From: Sycobia sp. Sy_11
Lineage: Eukaryota > Arthropoda > Insecta > Hymenoptera > Epichrysomallidae
DNA: 64,000 nucleotides
Direction: 5' to 3'
NCBI GenBank assembly: GCA_018907035.1
Contig: JACCIC010000004.1
Coordinates: 3,218,001-3,282,000, forward strand
Every line of letters starts with the position of its first letter. Within the stretch, counting starts at the first letter, position 1. The notes under the pieces were generated by a model. It was not told the DNA's origin and did not search any database. It saw only the letters and a program-made list of their open reading frames with translations. Shown here piece after piece: positions 24,040 through 35,929 of the stretch. The position numbers were made by a program, and so were the translations under genes.

Positions 24040-25715
24040 GTGGAACTATGCTCTACGGAGTATAGTCGCGCCAGACAGCGACTGAGATACGCGATCAATG
24101 ACACTAAGAAACGGTGTTGGACAAAACTAATCGACGAGGTGGACTCGGATCCCTGGAGCAACGATTATAAAATTGTAACATCCACCCTCGGAGGTCGGGG
24201 TCCGCCGGAATTACGAGACGCGAAAGTGATGGAGCGGATAGTTGAGAGACTTTTCCCAACCCATCCCAACAGAACGGACGCGACAAATGAAATGACAGAT
24301 ATAGAGATTCCTCTCTTCACGCAGGAAGAGCTCCGCAGAGCTTCGAACGTTCGCTTTCACGCGGCGAACAGGGGCTGTCATGCAACCAAACCACTGGTTC
24401 TGTTGGTGACCCTGGACGTTCGTAACGCCTTTAACTCTGCAAAATGGACAGAGATACTGGGGGTATTGGAGTTGACTTTCAAGGTTGACTCTTACCTCCT
24501 TCGTATCATACGGGACTACTTACGAGACCGAGGACTGACGTATGATACTTTGGACGGAAAGAAATGGAAACGCGTGACAGCGGCGGTGGCGCAGGGTTCC
24601 ATTTTAGGCCCCTACTTCTGGAACGTACAATACGATGGTTTGTTGAGACTAGACATGCCCTCCGACGTGCGTCTCATTGCCTATGCCGACGATGTGGCAG
24701 CCGTAATAGTCGCACGCGACTATCGCTTGATTCAGTTAAAGCTGAATCAGTTCACGAGACGCGTGAACGAATGGATGACAGATCACGGACTGCAGCTCGC
24801 GCTGCAAAAGACTGAGTTGTTGCTGCTGACTCGCAGACGTATACAGACGGTGGTTCCGATGACGTTAGGGATGGAAAGACTGGAAACCAGGAGCGAAGTC
24901 AAGTACCTTGGCGTTACCTTGGATACGAAGCTGAGCTTCTGGCCCTACCTACGAAACGCGGCGACAAAGGCAGAAGAAAAGACCAAGGCTCTAAGTAAAC
25001 TGATGGCTAATACGAACGGACGGAAATAGAACGTTCGCAGACTGCTGATGAGCGTTACCCACTTTTGCTTTACGGGGCGGAGGTTTGGACCGACGCGATG
25101 AATGTCAGGAAACGCGCGAACGCGATGAAAAGCGTACAAAGGGTGGGCGCGTTAAGAATCGCGTGCGCGTATCGTACCGTGTCTGAGAGCACCGTTTTCG
25201 TGATTGCTGGGGTAATTCCCATCGATCTGCTCGCAGCCGAACGGAAGCGAATTTACGAGCGGAGTCCGAACGTTGGAAGGGAAGACGCTGTGACTGAAGA
25301 ACGGACGAAGACCATCGAGACATGGCAGAGACGGTGGACGACGGACGAAAGAGGACGGTGGACGAAAAGACTAATACCCGAAATCGGACCGTGGAAAGAG
25401 AGGAAATACGGACTCTACTTTATCCAATTTCTGTTCGGACACGGATACTTCCGTAAGTATCTTTGCAAGATGAAGAAGGTCGCCTCTTCAGAATTCAAGT
25501 ACTGCGGATGGGCTTGGGACGATGCGGAGCACAGATTTTTTGTGTGCGAACATTGGACTGAGCCACGACTAGAGTTACAGACGAGGACTGGAGCGATCAC
25601 GCCAGAAAACCTGACGAAAATTATGATGACGGACGCGGACAGCTGGCGGTTGATCACAAAATACGTTATGAATGTGCTTCAGAGCAAAAGAGCAGATGGA
25701 TGTCTGGACGATTGA
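24040..25715 (+). pseudogene. R1 ORF2 remnant: RT core and C-terminal domain, endonuclease deleted
   Basis: Starts inside the region between endonuclease and RT (YSRARQRLRYAINDTKKRCW). After LFTQEELRRA it jumps to TLDVRNAFNSAKW, omitting the APGPDG and fingers region, so a second deletion lies near 24340. The palm retains IAYADDVAAV. The PQG motif reads AVAQGS. A TAG at 25027 ends the first frame; 25065-25715 in another frame gives the C-terminal part with CAYRTVSE, LFGHGYFRKYL and a zinc motif ending DDAEHRFFVCEHW. It cannot make active enzyme. Confidence 0.85.
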
Positions 25716-26012
25716 AAGTCTGTGAAGAGTGAATGTAATATCTAGTATGCGTGAGAATCTGGAATGAAAGATATGAACGTGAAATGACCACGCAAGGACT
25801 GCCGCCCAGGCTGAAGTAATGTGTATAACAGTTCCGGGTTGGTGTCGGTGCAACACGGAGATATGTGTTTAGTGCGTAGTGACATGGGTTTTCTGTCGAG
25901 TCGCACATACTCCGGTGGTCGTTTTTCAGGACCATTCTTGCTGAACGACCATCGGAGATGCATAAACAGCATTCACAGGCTCCGGAAAAAAAAACAAAAA
26001 AAAAAAAAAAAA

Positions 26013-26021
26013 GTCTGTGAT
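26013..26021 (+). repeat. Target-site duplication, right copy
   Basis: GTCTGTGAT matches 22758-22766 exactly and directly follows the poly(A) tail. 26022-26500 is AT-rich with nothing recognised. Confidence 0.8.
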
Positions 26022-26504
26022 TATTGTATATAATCATATTATTTTAAATAAGTTTTTTAATAATTTTAAATGATTGCTAAATCTGTGTTCTAATTAGTTG
26101 TGATATATGTTGTTTTTAAAACTTTCAATAATCCTTTACGTATGTAAATTTTTGTAATATTATTGATACTGATACTCAATTCATGTATTTAAGCCTAACT
26201 GCGTTACACAATAACAAAAAATTCTACTAAACTGCCTACAGGAAATTACGAATTTTAGAGTTTTAACTCTTATATCAGTAATATATTAACTTAAAATTAG
26301 AGTAATGTTTGTATTGTTAGTTAAAATCTTTCTCTTCATAGGATTTATTCATTAATATTGGTAATCTTATTGCAATTTTTTAGCATCCATTAGTCGACTT
26401 GTTTATATTCTATGTATTTTAAATTAATAGAATCTTTGCTACATACTTGGTGAAACATAATGAAATATAAATTAATGCAGTGTAAGGAACACTTAATAAA
26501 TACA

Positions 26505-26915
26505 CTTGGATATGCTCACAATTTTTATTTATTTTGAAAAAACTGACAGCTGTTTCAACTATAACGTCATCTTCAAAGTTACAAATAAAAGAAAATATGC
26601 CATTTACAGAGGTATATATAGTAAGTACAATAATAGAGGGAGGAGCAGATAGGAGTAGGGATAATGAGGGAAAAAACCTGAGTCTAATTACAGACCTGTA
26701 GCGACTTGCAGTAACGGTGAAATCAGAAAATCTTTTATATCGTTCGTTACATTTTCGCCTCTAAGTAATGCTTTTTTTATTTCAATGATTTCGAATTTAT
26801 TTAGCCTTTGCCTTTTTGAGTATTATGTAATGATTAAAAATCATTTGAATTAATGTTATGATTATTCATGATACAATGTTTGGCTAATCCTGTTGAAGAT
26901 TTGTTAGACTCTATA
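26505..26915 (-). pseudogene. Penelope-like element, 3' end (family A)
   Basis: Minus-strand remnant of a PLE C-terminus. Translation from about 26910 down gives STGLAKHC near the end of a GIY-YIG domain, then FEIIEIKKALLRGENVTNDI. It is followed downstream (26580-26541) by a hammerhead-like GAAGATGAC...GTTGAAACAG segment with a C-to-U change in the core. It abuts the plus-strand PLE in head-to-head fashion. Confidence 0.6.
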
Positions 26916-27284
26916 GATTTGATGTGTTCATTGATTCTGTTTTGATGATTGAAACATGTATTAGACAAAGTTATTTTATGTTTAATAATAAGTATTATTT
27001 ACAATTAAAAGGTTTGCCTATGGGTCCACCCCCTTCACCTCTGCTGAGTGAAATTTTTATGCAAGATTTTGAATATAATTTGTTCCTAAATAAATCTTTA
27101 ACAAACAATATTTTCCTTTGATCTCATTATGTTGATGATGTATTTTGTGTTTGGTTAGGTTCTGGTAGACTATTTCCTTTTCTATCCCATATTAATTCTT
27201 TCCATAACACGTCTGCAAAAAAATACGTTCCGTCGATGGTTCATTAATTAAATCTAAGATGATCATTGATTTTAAGATATTTTG

Positions 27285-27525
27285 CTAATTTTTAATTTAA
27301 TCTTTATGATTCCGGGATCAAAACTACGTGCTCCAATTAAAAAAAATTGCTTTGACCTTGAAAGAACCTTGAAGGTCAAGTTCAAGGTCAAAAACGTTAG
27401 CCCTATTGTGTTGCCCCCTTTGCCCTCTACAACTTTTGTGAGAACCATTTTGCTCTATCTAGCTTAGGTTCCGAGTAATCCGGCTGCGCGGATTAAAATG
27501 AGTTACCCTGTATAAAAGAAATAAA
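27285..27525. repeat. Nested repeat fragment with nuclear-receptor-type half-sites
   Basis: About 240 bp interrupting the PLE relative to its paralogue at 43160. The right end reads GTTACCCTGTATA, resembling TIRs that begin TATACAGGGT. It contains TGACCTTGA at 27353-27361 and TCAAGGTCA at 27382-27390, two perfect extended half-sites in opposite orientation of the kind bound by FTZ-F1 or ERR (established motif; binding here is inference). Confidence 0.5.
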
Positions 27526-28436
27526 TTCAAACAATAAATTAAGTTTTTTGTATGTAAATATTATTATAGTTAGTGATAACAGTAAAATTAAATTATTAGA
27601 AAAAACCTACATGGTCAAGTAGGTTAAAAACTTTTAACTCACACCATTTATTTGGAAGCAGATAGGTACTATAAAACGAATCATCGACAGAGTAATGAAA
27701 TTATTACAAAAAGATTTCAGAAAAGATAATTTAAAATTAGTTAAAGAGATTTTCTTTAATAATGATTATCTGATGGACCTTATAGAAAAAATTATACAGA
27801 TTTATAACAATATTAGAGAACATAATACGGAAAACAAGTGAAATAATAATGAAATCGTAGTATTATCATATGTAAAAGGGTTGTCGGAAAGAATTCGAAG
27901 TATTTCCAAAAAACATAATATTCAAATTTACTTTAGAAATAATAATATTATAAGGAGACTGTTCAATAATTGTAAAGATAAGGATGATAAATCTTTGAAA
28001 GTGGGAGATATAAAATAAATTGTAAAGATTGTGATAAATATTACATTGGACAAAGGGATAGATACCTAAGACAAAGAATATATAAGCATCAGTATAGATT
28101 GCGTAGCATAAATGGCACATCCGGGCTAAAAGAAAATAGTTTAGGCTTGTTACATTCTTTCGATTTTGAAAATGTAGATATTTTGGAACAAGGTATCAAA
28201 AATAAATATAAAAGAGAAATTATTTAAAATATTGATATTTTAAAGAATTGCAATTATGTAAATTTAATGATAGAGTCAAGTAAATTGACCAACACTTATC
28301 ATTCCTTATCAACATAAAAGTTATGTTTTACATTTAAATGAAGAAGGTGGGGGTCTTATAAATATTATACTAATAAATTGAAAGTGGAGATAGGATATGT
28401 AAAGTAGAATGTTGAAATTTTCATTTTTATTTAGTT

Positions 28437-28475
28437 CTTGAGGATGAACCGTAGCGGTTCGCAACGTCGGATACC
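28437..28475 (+). ncRNA. Degenerate hammerhead motif in PLE terminal repeat
   Basis: Same layout as the motif at 44086, with a perfect GAACCG/CGGTTC stem II, but the core reads TTGAGGA and GCAA instead of CTGAGGA and GAAA. The two core changes should abolish self-cleavage. Confidence 0.55.
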
Positions 28476-28740
28476 AAAGAAGAAAATAAAGTGGTTGGGG
28501 CAGTCAGGTTGTCCTTCACTAAAATAGAATATAGTTTATTATTTTTAGTTTATTTTATTACATTATTATTTTATTTTATTATTTTTAATTTTTAATCTAA
28601 TTAATTTTAGTAATAATTTTTATTTCAAATTCTTTGGCGGTGATAATAAACAAGAACAGTCTGACTGTCATTATTTTAGTTAATATATTATATTATAAAG
28701 ACTGCAAGACCGATAAAAATATTTATTAATTTAATTGAAA

Positions 28741-30137
28741 ACAATCGACATGAGTATAATTTTTAATTTAATTTTTTACCATTTTTATATAAAATACAAT
28801 GCAATTTGTTTTTTCTATGTGTTACATTACACACAGTTTCCTTTTATTTTTTTATCTGTTTATTATATCTGTTAGCAAAAAATTGTGATCGAATGATGCA
28901 ATTTTGCTAAAGAAACACATTAACCTTTAAATTTCTTTATTATCAATGAGTTAATAAAAATATCTGATTCCAATTTAGTAACCTCAAAAACATATACATG
29001 TATGACGCTAGATTGATGGTGGTGTATTCACATGCATAAAATCAGGAGCATGCCACGTCATTATCAGCCATTTTGGATAAAATATCATTTTTGTCTTCAT
29101 ACATTTGGTAATTTAATATGATTTTGCGCTAAGAATAGTACCAAAGCTATGGATATATTTAAATTAAAGTATATAATTTTTATAAATAAACTGAAAACAA
29201 GGTAGAGTACTTATCTTTCCGGACTCTATCAAAAACCTTTCGAATTGATTTTTAGAGAGAACATAACCTTAATTTTTGTCTTGGTTGTTTATCCCTTATG
29301 TTCAGTTTATGTTATAAAGATATCACGTAGCATGATATCTTTAGTTGATTATCCTGTGTCCCTTCTGATTGTTTTTGTAGTTTGGTATTTTATGTTAGAG
29401 TGACTCTTGCAATTAAAATAGGCCTGCATTAGCTACTAAACTATTTTAGATATGACCTAAATTATAATCATGAGTGACTGCTTGTATTTTTCTTTCAGAA
29501 TCCTTATGTTTACAGTTTCACCTCAGAGTAAGTGATTATAAAATGCATGTAAAAGAATAACAGAAAATCCTTGAGATTTTAGAGTAGTATGCTTCTAATC
29601 GATATCATCACACTTTTTGTCAGTATACGTATTTTCATAATTTTTGTCTACAGAACAAAGTATTAAGACATTTGAAAATAAAAAAATCGATAGCCTCAAG
29701 AAAGGTAGACCTAATCGATCTTCCATTTTGAATGTTAGATTTTGTATTTTTACATCTTGAGTTAGATATATTGAATTTATTAGTAATTTATATACTAATG
29801 TGATGCTAAACCATAATGATTTATATGTTAAGATAATTAAGCAAAATATTTTTTAATTACATTTTCAATTGAAAAACACTGAATGAAGATAGATACCAAC
29901 TCTTAACATCAAAATTATTCTTGGAATTTTCATTACATTTAACTTGTAATTTTGAATAAGAGGCTGAAAATATTTTATAATAACTACAGATAAATGTTAT
30001 TGCCCATATCATTATTCGATATATGTTATGATAAACATAAATGTAAAATACTAAAATATATGTTAAACATTTATTTTAGAGATAGATTTTTATGAATAAT
30101 ATTGATTTATTAACATATATTTCTTTCTTCTTTGTAG
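28741..30137. other. Asx intron, nothing recognised
   Basis: AT-rich intron ending in the TTCTTTCTTCTTTGTAG acceptor of the next exon. No coding frames or element ends seen. Confidence 0.6.
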
Positions 30138-31211
30138 GATGCTGCTACATCTGGATTGAATAACGAGTTTTTTGCAAGGGCTTGCCAGGAATGGCGTAAA
30201 CGTTTAGCAGAAGGTGAGTTTACACCAGAAAATCAGCAGCGGATAAAAATGGAAGCAGAACGAGATAAACATAAACTAGATCCATGGAAATTGAAACATT
30301 TTGAACCAATTTGGGGTGAAAAACGAGAAATGCATAAATTAAGATATGGTCTCCATTGCATTAACAAAGAGCAAAAATTTACTAAATGTGTTACGCCAGC
30401 TAATTCTCGCTCTCAAAGTGAATCAACATTAAATCAAATATTAGTAGATCATGAATCTTCTGAAAGATATTTAATTGAAGACAAGATGAATCCAAATGTT
30501 ACGTGTTTTGAGGATTCACATTCTACTTCGTTAAAAAATCAACGAAATATACCAGAGTTTGACATTTCTCTTCGAATTTTGGATGGCGAAGAAGAGGAAG
30601 AAGAAAATGAAGAAGAAGATGAAGATGAAGAAGATGAAGATGACGATGATGAGGATGAGGAAGAGGATGAAGATGACGAAGAAGATGACGCTGACGAAGA
30701 TGAAGAAGAAGAAGATGATGAAATTGAAGCAGAAGTCTCACTATCTTACATTAATGAAAGTAGTCGGCAATGTAGAACAATAATCGTTTCTAATGCAAAT
30801 AATGAACAGTTATATAAACAGAAAAAACTTACCACTGATATACCTGTGATTGAAAAAACAAAATATTCAAAAGGTAGTATAGTTTTGGATTTTCTAAGCG
30901 ATAAAAAATATTTGGATGTGGAAGAAAAAGAAGAAAATAATGATCTTAATAGGCTAAATATTGAAAAATCATTTGTATGTAACAAAAAAGATTTTAGGTA
31001 TTTTAGTGATACCACAGTACATGATATATCAGGAAAACAAACTGATTGTTCTATAATGGAAAATGAAGAACAACTTCTCAAATTGTCTGAAACATCTAAG
31101 CACTCAGATATTGAAGATTATGGAGATTCCATATCTAGTTTTAAATTTTCTACTAAACAGGAATCTTTTAATAATCATACAAATGACAATAGTAAAATCA
31201 GTGAGAAAAAG
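30138..31211 (+). CDS. Asx: Asx exon: end of DEUBAD, ASXH domain and acidic tract
   Basis: A 358-codon internal exon. The acceptor is CTTTGTAG, the donor GTAAAG at 31212, both introns phase 0. Residues 1-65 are highly characteristic of ASX/ASXL: SGLNNEFFARACQEWRKRL includes the NEF tripeptide of the DEUBAD, followed by AEGEFTPENQQ and HKLDPWKLKHFEPIWGEK of the conserved ASXH region. About residues 150-200 form an almost uninterrupted Glu/Asp tract encoded by GAA/GAT repeats. The remainder is Ser/Lys/Asp-rich and probably disordered. It joins in frame to LPLVDRQ of the DEUBAD exon. Frames on the other strand across the acidic repeat are artefacts. Confidence 0.95.
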
Positions 31212-31450
31212 GTAAAGTAAAGCATCTTAATTTGTTTTAATATTCCATGTAGATTGAAAATCATTCAAGATTCTTGAGTTTTCTAAAAATAAATTAAATA
31301 ATATATCTTTAAGAATTCAGATAAATCCTTTTTAGATAAATATCTAAATATTATAAAATTTTTAATACCTTGAATTATCAGTAAATCTTGTATTGTAGTA
31401 AATATAAGAATAATTTCTTTTTATTGTTTAACAATTTGCATACTATTTCT

Positions 31451-31497
<47 letters not shown>

Positions 31498-32086
31498 CGT
31501 TATATAAATTTTTTTATGATAGTAATTCACTGCATTATTAAATGTTTAATTGTGTAGCCTTTGCGATATTTACTTGATATGTACATGTAAAGATTTTATA
31601 TTGACGTTGCCATTTGACTGAAACATTATTAGAGAAAGTTCGTCAACGGTCCATTTTTACTTTTCAGAAAATGGACGGTTAAGACATTCACTATAGGAAA
31701 CTGCAGTATAGTGGCTTCTAAGAAAGTTACTTTCTATTTCAGATAATGAAGCCATGAAAAGGTTATATTACATACTTGTTTGATAGTTTGCAGCACCACC
31801 TACAGATGAAATAAAATGTATCTACATATCCACTTACTATTGTATGGATTTTGCTAAACTATCATCCTTAATGAGCTTCAAAAAACATATATGCTATTAT
31901 AAATACTGAAGTCTTTACTTTTATTTCTAACTAGACTCAGTAATATGTTCTCCTAATTTTTCCTCCATTCAGAGACATGCATTGTTGTGCTGAAGAATAT
32001 TTGTATTGTATATTTCTATCAATATTGAAGTCATTCAATGCTCAGTTATACAACTCATTACAACAAAAATTAAAGGGATAATACAG
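31212..32086. other. Asx intron start with (TA)n
   Basis: Contains a (TA)n array at 31452-31494 and a short hairpin near 31652-31672 (GGTCCATTTT facing AAAATGGAC). Otherwise featureless AT-rich sequence. Confidence 0.6.
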
Positions 32087-32460
32087 GGTCTGTTTCAAAA
32101 GTTCCCAGACTTTTTAAACAAAAGATAACAATTAATTATTTTTGCAAAATTCATTTATTTACTTCAAAATAGTCCCCTTCAGATTAAATAAAAAGTTTAG
32201 CATGTTAGATCAGTATGTCAAATGACCTTTTCATGTCGTTGACTGGAACCATCTTTCAAATGGTAGTCGTTGCTTCTCGGATGTCCTCGACGTCTCCATA
32301 ATGCTTTCCTTCCATCGCCAAATGAAATTTACCAAATAAGTAGAAGTCATAAGGTGCGATGTCAGATTAATTTAGTGAGTGATTGACCGTCAGAATACCA
32401 TTTTTCAATCCTGATAAATAATGCCCTTGAAATCATAGAGGCATTCCAACGATTGTCAAA
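32087..32460 (-). pseudogene. mariner 3' end remnant
   Basis: Begins with CAGGGTCTGTTTCAAAAGTT, a mariner-like terminal repeat. The minus-strand translation just inside it gives GDYFEVNK, the usual final residues of this mariner group. The rest is decayed, with no catalytic motif surviving. Confidence 0.55.
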
Positions 32461-33289
32461 TGCCCCCTACCCCTTTTTATAGCATTAGATGATGGTTACG
32501 GAAGTAACTATGGCCGAGACCTCACCTGTAATAAAGTTTTCCCTGCCTTCTAATCAAATTAATTAATAATACAGAGACCGAGCAAGCAAAATTCAAGCAC
32601 CTAACTTCTTGCTAAGATTCACAATCAGCACGGTGAGGCACTACGGTAGCCTCGAAATATTTGAAATATAAGGATTCAAAGTCGGCTTTAAGCCGTCCTT
32701 GTTATGGACATCTACCTCAATTTAGTTTCCCTACAATTTAACCTATTGAAAATAGACTGTAGGCAGGAACATCAAGCTGATCGCTCTACTAGTGTCCCCT
32801 CATCCTTGGCCGCGCTTGGCAGATTTTCTGGGGTAGAATCGCTACAATTTTATATTACCGCGTAAGCGTAGTTTACTTTGTGCAAAAAAGATCTAAATAT
32901 CTACCTCTCTTCTTCCCAAACTTACGGAAGATGCTAATCCAAAATGCAACCTCATTCCCGAGTTGTACCACAGGTCGACGACAAGCAATGAAGCAGTTTC
33001 AGTCAGCTCCATACGTTCTGTCACACCATGATGAAAAGAATCAAATTAGCCCCTATCAGGGTTAACTAATAGTTAAACGTAGCGTAAACCGTGACGCTCA
33101 ACTTCAGTGAAAAATTTCACGCCGGATCAGGAACTTACGGGAAAACCCAGTAGCGCCCAGAAATACCTCATGGCTCAGAGTTTTAAGACACATCAAACAA
33201 GGGACAGACATTCATCACCTTTTAGACACAGCCTGAGTAACACTAATCATCTTTAAACTTGCCAAAGCAAGAAGAAATCAAAAGAGAAC
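32461..33289. other. Decayed repeat sequence, unclassified
   Basis: GC content is higher than flanking intron. An open frame at 32880-33062 shows no domain I recognise. It adjoins the Ty3/gypsy-like fragment and may belong to the same element. Confidence 0.35.
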
Positions 33290-34640
33290 AGAACCAAAAT
33301 CGTAGGATTGCCATATCCTTACACAATTTGGAGGCTTATTAACACTACTTGGGCATAGAAAATTCTTGCCTGAATTCCACGATTGTGACCATGAAGATTA
33401 GATACCTTATTTGGAGCACTGTGAAGAGTATATTGCAGTATTTATTCTCTACAATGCTCAATGCTTGCAAACCCTTTAAAATTATCTGAAGCGTGATGCT
33501 AATAATGTTGACAATGTTACAAAGCCATAGGTTTGGATTGGCCTAGGTTTAGGAAATTGTTGAGGGAGCCGCTGCCTCGACTATATGGCATCAGAAAAAC
33601 AGAGAAACAACTGATTGGATCCTTCCTAAATCATAAATGCATGTGAGTATATATAGCGAGTAAGACCCGGAGTAAGCTGCCTGACTCTCGACCTTTTTAA
33701 TAGAAGCCCTACACGACGAAAAGAATGAGGTTGGAGATCGCAATAGTGAGTTCTCCAAATATAAGAAGAACATATTTAAAGAGTAACCGAAAAAACAAGG
33801 CAAATAAATTCGGACAATGCATCTATTTACGATAGTGTCTCGGTCATCAATTTCACCGGGTTTGTCCAGTTTTTAAAACAAGGAACCAAAGCAGAAACTT
33901 TACAAAACGGTGGCAGATCACTAGTCACCTCCACCAAATCCAGCATGTTAACAATAAAGTCCTTAACAAAAAGCATTCTAACCGCAACAAAAAAGCTCCC
34001 GAAGATCCATATTGATCTACTTGGGAAGTCTATGACAACCATTATCAAGCACAACGACTCACAAGTTCATAATTTCATCAATTAAGCCCACTTTTCTACG
34101 AATATTCCAGTAACGGATTAATTGCTCAAAATAAATCTTGCATGTTCCTGTAGTTAATCAAGCAGAATCGCTTTATACATTTTCTGCGTGATGTACTTTA
34201 CGTCGGTGAACGAAGGCAAAGGACGCTTTCTTTAGTGAGTAAGACCTACCGACAATGGTGATGAAGACGCCACCATTATACAACTGGATTTCTGAAGCGT
34301 ACGCACAAAAGTTCCTGAACATAATCGCAATAACTCGAATGTTTTTGTATTCCCTCGTTTTCCAATTAATGGTGAAAGGAAATGCAGCCAAGCAGGATTA
34401 CGAAAACGCCCTCTTGAAAAAGGCAACTTCAGGCTTTAATACGGATTTATCATTGGCTAAATTTTCTATCTGGCAATGCCAATGGCAGGACTCATCGATG
34501 TGGTTCAGCGAAAGAGAAGATTTGAGTAGATCCGAGCTGCTCAATAGTTCTTTTTCAAACAAATGAAGGAACTGTTCTTCAAACCCGTCAGACTGGTTCG
34601 TCCAAACCCACACCACCACTTTGTCTTACAAACAGATGCA
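33290..34640 (+). pseudogene. Ty3/gypsy-like retrotransposon fragment, copy 1
   Basis: Plus-strand fragment homologous over its whole length to 47460-48612 in inverted orientation. The right end reads MKELFFKPVRLVRPNPHH followed by FVLQTDA, the start of a Ty3/gypsy RNase H domain. Upstream the frames are broken. About 190 bp between roughly 34085 and 34275 are absent from the other copy, so one copy has an insertion or the other a deletion. The part at 33300-33560 may be of other origin. Confidence 0.6.
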
Positions 34641-34691
34641 TATATACAAACATCCTTTGTTTTAAAACACGGATACTTATGGAACCGCCCT

Positions 34692-34695
<4 letters not shown>

Positions 34696-34734
<39 letters not shown>
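34696..34734. repeat. (TA)n microsatellite
   Basis: About 19 TA repeats shortly after the gypsy-like fragment ends. 34735-35050 is AT-rich without features. Confidence 0.95.
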
Positions 34735-34736
<2 letters not shown>

Positions 34737-35059
34737 CCAACTGATAGTCAACATAAGTGATTATAAAAGAAAATTAGGAGAAACAACTAAACATATGTAG
34801 AATCGTTCTGTACGTTATGTATTTTACCATAATTTGTACATATTAAAGACATTTTATTCTTCGAAATCACGTGCAGAATACAAGCACGTTGTGTGCGTGT
34901 ATGTAGGTGTGGGTGTGGCAGTGATAGGTATGGGCAATGTTAAAAAAGAAAGAACTAGAATAATAATAAACTACAGTCTATGAAGTAAGAGCGTGGTCGT
35001 GTTAATTTATAAAAAATTTATTTGATGAAATTTTCATATTTATATATACATTGTACACA

Positions 35060-35310
35060 TTACAAATGATGATGCAATTTGGTCAATAATGTGTCCAGTA
35101 ATTGCCAGCGTTGATAAGTTTCTGGCATCTCCGAGGCATGCTTTTTACTAATTGGATGACGTATGCTAGTGGTAACGATCTCCAGATCCGACGAATTTGG
35201 TAAGACAACTGCTTCAAAGTGTGTATGCGTCTTCCATGAAGCTTTTGTTTAATAGATGCCCACACATTTTCAATAAAGTTTGCATCGGGCGACTGCGACG
35301 GCCAATCTAA
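35060..35310 (-). pseudogene. Tc1-like transposase C-terminus
   Basis: Minus-strand reading gives LDWPSQSPDANFIENVWAS and about 60 further residues to a stop at 35083. This is the end of a Tc1-family DD34E transposase: SPDxNxIENVW contains the third catalytic residue (Glu) and the usual following Trp. Only the C-terminal fifth is present. From 35310 another mariner fragment begins on the opposite strand. Confidence 0.8.
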
Positions 35311-35439
35311 TGTAACAACATCAAATTGTTACTATTAATGAAAAATGAATTTATTTTAAGAATATTACACGGAAAAAATCATGGATTAATCCGAGACAAG
35401 TTGCAACATTATCTTTAAAATCTGATTGATTCGGCAGGA

Positions 35440-35870
35440 ATACAATGCTGTTTGTTTGGGACCAGAGTGGGGTGTTGTTGTATTACGAGTTGTTCAATCC
35501 GGTGAAACAATGTATACCTGCATAATGGCAACTTTAATTAAGGTACAAGGCAATGCACCTGCACAAAAAGTAAAACCGGTTTAACATACAATTAAAGGAC
35601 TTGCCTCGAAGCTGATATCCCAATCTCCGTATTCACCAGACTTTTTTTGGTGGATGAGATACACATTGATGAGACACGCATTGGCTGAGCAGAACTTCGC
35701 TTCCTATGAGGAAGTCGACAATTGGGTGACTGTTTGGTGTGATTCAAAAGAGAAACAGTTCTATTGACGCAGAATCCACAAATTGCCACCAAGGTTGCCA
35801 AAATATAAAGAAAACAATGGCCAATACTTTGAATCAAATGTTTTTCACTTTCGCATTAAAATTAATCTTT
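35440..35870 (+). pseudogene. mariner transposase fragment (mauritiana-like)
   Basis: Broken plus-strand frames give VLYYELFNPV near 35475 and MRHALAEQNFASYEEVDNWV near 35670-35735, then RIHKLPP, all in the order of the C-terminal third of a mariner transposase. Stops and indels interrupt it and the second catalytic block is absent. Confidence 0.7.
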
Positions 35871-35929
35871 TATTAAACGCTTACGATTGCTCGGTTAGTA
35901 TAATTAGTATACATATCATAAGAGCCCAA

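Larger units (their letters stand above)
22767..26012 (+). mobile_element. R1-clade LINE with TSD, poly(A) tail and internal deletions
   Basis: A 3246-bp plus-strand insertion bounded by the 9-bp duplication GTCTGTGAT and ending in an A-rich tail (25986-26012). It contains ORF1, a shortened ORF2 and a 3' UTR (25716-25985). The 5' end lies only about 20 bases before the ORF1 ATG. The endonuclease domain and the fingers part of RT are missing between coding blocks, so the element is internally deleted. It has higher GC than the flanks, suggesting a fairly recent arrival. It is a different family from the copy at 441-4238. Confidence 0.9.
26916..28740 (+). mobile_element. Penelope-like element with nested insertion
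   Basis: Plus-strand PLE remnant. 26924-27240 carries an RT palm: CIRQSYFMFNN, LKGLPMGPPPSPLLSEIFM, and after one stop HYVDDVFCVW. 27285-27525 is a foreign insert. From 27535 the sequence parallels the copy at 43170-44405 (linker, KDFRKDNLKLVKEIFFNN, then the GIY-YIG-like DKYYIGQ near 28040, SFDFENVDI), and ends with the terminal repeat 28430-28740. The first RT block may come from a different PLE family than the rest. Telomerase-like RT plus GIY-YIG nuclease is the PLE hallmark. Confidence 0.75.

Noticed and set aside
26924..27121. Telomerase gene fragment
   Set aside because: The RT resembles telomerase only as PLEs do; the GIY-YIG part and terminal repeats identify a PLE.
30523..30741. 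Antisense Leu/His-rich frame under the Asx acidic tract
   Set aside because: It is the complement of a GAA/GAT repeat.
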